Positions 6,463-6,904 of a DNA stretch of 6,904 nt are shown here, piece by piece. The stretch lies in NCBI GenBank assembly GCA_014379815.1, contig JACMLA010000191.1, forward strand, positions 1 through 6,904, read 5' to 3'. This DNA comes from Bryobacteraceae bacterium (GTDB lineage Bacteria > Acidobacteriota > Terriglobia > Bryobacterales > Bryobacteraceae). The position numbers and the translations under genes were made by a program. Within the stretch, counting starts at the first letter, position 1, and each line of letters begins with the position of its first letter. The notes below the pieces were generated by a model. It saw only the letters and a list, made by a program, of their open reading frames with translations. It made no database searches and was not told where the DNA came from.

Positions 6463-6904
6463 TCAGGAAGGGGACGCTAAGCCGGATGAGGCAGTTTTCG
6501 TGGAGCCGCCGGACTCCGCAGCGGAATCTGCCTCGGCTGCGGCGCGTTCCTTCGCGATTCGTCTCAGTTTCAAATGAGCACCCAATGAGTAGCCAAGTGA
6601 ACTGAGGAGAACGTAAGTGAACAAGGGACCAAGATTATCTCCGCTTCCTGGAGCTTTGGGATAGTCAAACATGTGGGTAGATAACGACTGCCACCAGGGA
6701 TTTCGCTTATAGTTTTGCATCCCGGGCACTCTTGACAGGATCAACAGAAACAACGCCGCGAAAGGAAACCACACCAAGCGTGCGCTTCGCGTAGGCAAAA
6801 ATCGGGTTGCAAGTCCCCCCAAATTCCATCCCACGGCAAAAAGCATCGGGTAGATACTCACATCAGGGTAGGAAAGATTAGCAGCCGGACAGCTATAACG
6901 AAGA
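6463..6904 (-). CDS. Hypothetical membrane protein, 5' end outside the window
   Basis: I do not recognise the family. The open frame runs off the right edge; the GTG at 6861 is probably internal because codons continue upstream (ANLSYPDVSIYPMLFAVGWN). Three hydrophobic segments are visible: around YPMLFAVGWNLGGLATRFL, LVWFPFAALFLLILSRV and LGPLFTYVLLSSLGYSLGAHL. Between the last two lies a Trp/Tyr-rich loop (MQNYKRNPWWQSLSTHMFDY). After the third helix comes a basic patch (KLRRIAKER), then a low-complexity Ala/Glu/Ser tail ending in TGA. The basic patch after the last helix suggests a cytoplasmic C-terminus. The distinct helix/loop pattern and reasonable codon use make it a likely real gene. 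It faces the IS6 remnant head-on, with nothing convincing as a terminator between them. Confidence 0.65.
   Translation of the reverse strand, partial: LRYSCPAANLSYPDVSIYPMLFAVGWNLGGLATRFLPTRSARLVWFPFAALFLLILSRVPGMQNYKRNPWWQSLSTHMFDYPKAPGSGDNLGPLFTYVLLSSLGYSLGAHLKLRRIAKERAAAEADSAAESGGSTKTASSGLASPS

Noticed and set aside
6279..6605. + strand open frame of 108 codons as an intact gene.
   Set aside because: Only its start (GRDRFLYRAVDSTGQ) is transposase. The rest is unrelated and overlaps the membrane protein gene, so it is a chance fusion of a remnant and antisense sequence.

Overview
The window looks like an accessory or weakly conserved stretch of a Gram-negative, PEP-CTERM-using bacterium. 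An Acidobacteria member (Solibacter/Bryobacter-like) is my best inference. The basis is a PEP-CTERM protein, a large di-heme MauG/CcpA-type protein with an Ig-like C-terminal extension, a PAS-rich hybrid histidine kinase and moderately GC-rich DNA. No rRNA, tRNA or CRISPR array was seen, so the taxonomy is only inferred. Every gene that still looks intact lies on the minus strand; the + strand carries only gene remnants.

Layout from right to left (direction of minus-strand transcription). 6463-6904: 3' part of an unrecognised three-helix membrane protein, cut by the window edge. 6146-6351 (+): decayed IS6-family transposase with an internal deletion, a stop codon and a frameshift. 5937-6077 (+): last 46 codons of a lost PEP-CTERM protein, followed by a hairpin. 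5590-5769 (-): 59-residue antitoxin-like protein without a visible toxin, its stop codon lying in an inverted repeat. 3199-5352 (-): 717-residue secreted di-heme cytochrome c peroxidase/MauG-family protein. 2392-3057 (-): secreted PEP-CTERM protein with its own good ribosome binding site and a candidate sigma-54 promoter, separated from the peroxidase gene by a 13-bp hairpin. 1-2248 (-): cytoplasmic hybrid histidine kinase (three PAS domains, HisKA, HATPase, receiver), broken by a one-base frameshift near 635-637 and truncated at the window edge.

The exported di-heme protein and the exosortase-anchored PEP-CTERM protein could act in the same extracytoplasmic space. The hairpin and promoter candidate between them argue for separate transcription units. 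The kinase next door is a possible but unproven regulator. No exosortase, PrsK/PrsR or toxin gene is in the window. The segment 5590-6351 reads as a small graveyard of decayed genes between the live genes. I found no convincing new multi-gene system. The best leads are the sigma-54-type promoter before the PEP-CTERM gene, the broken kinase with an altered receiver pocket, and the orphan antitoxin-like gene.
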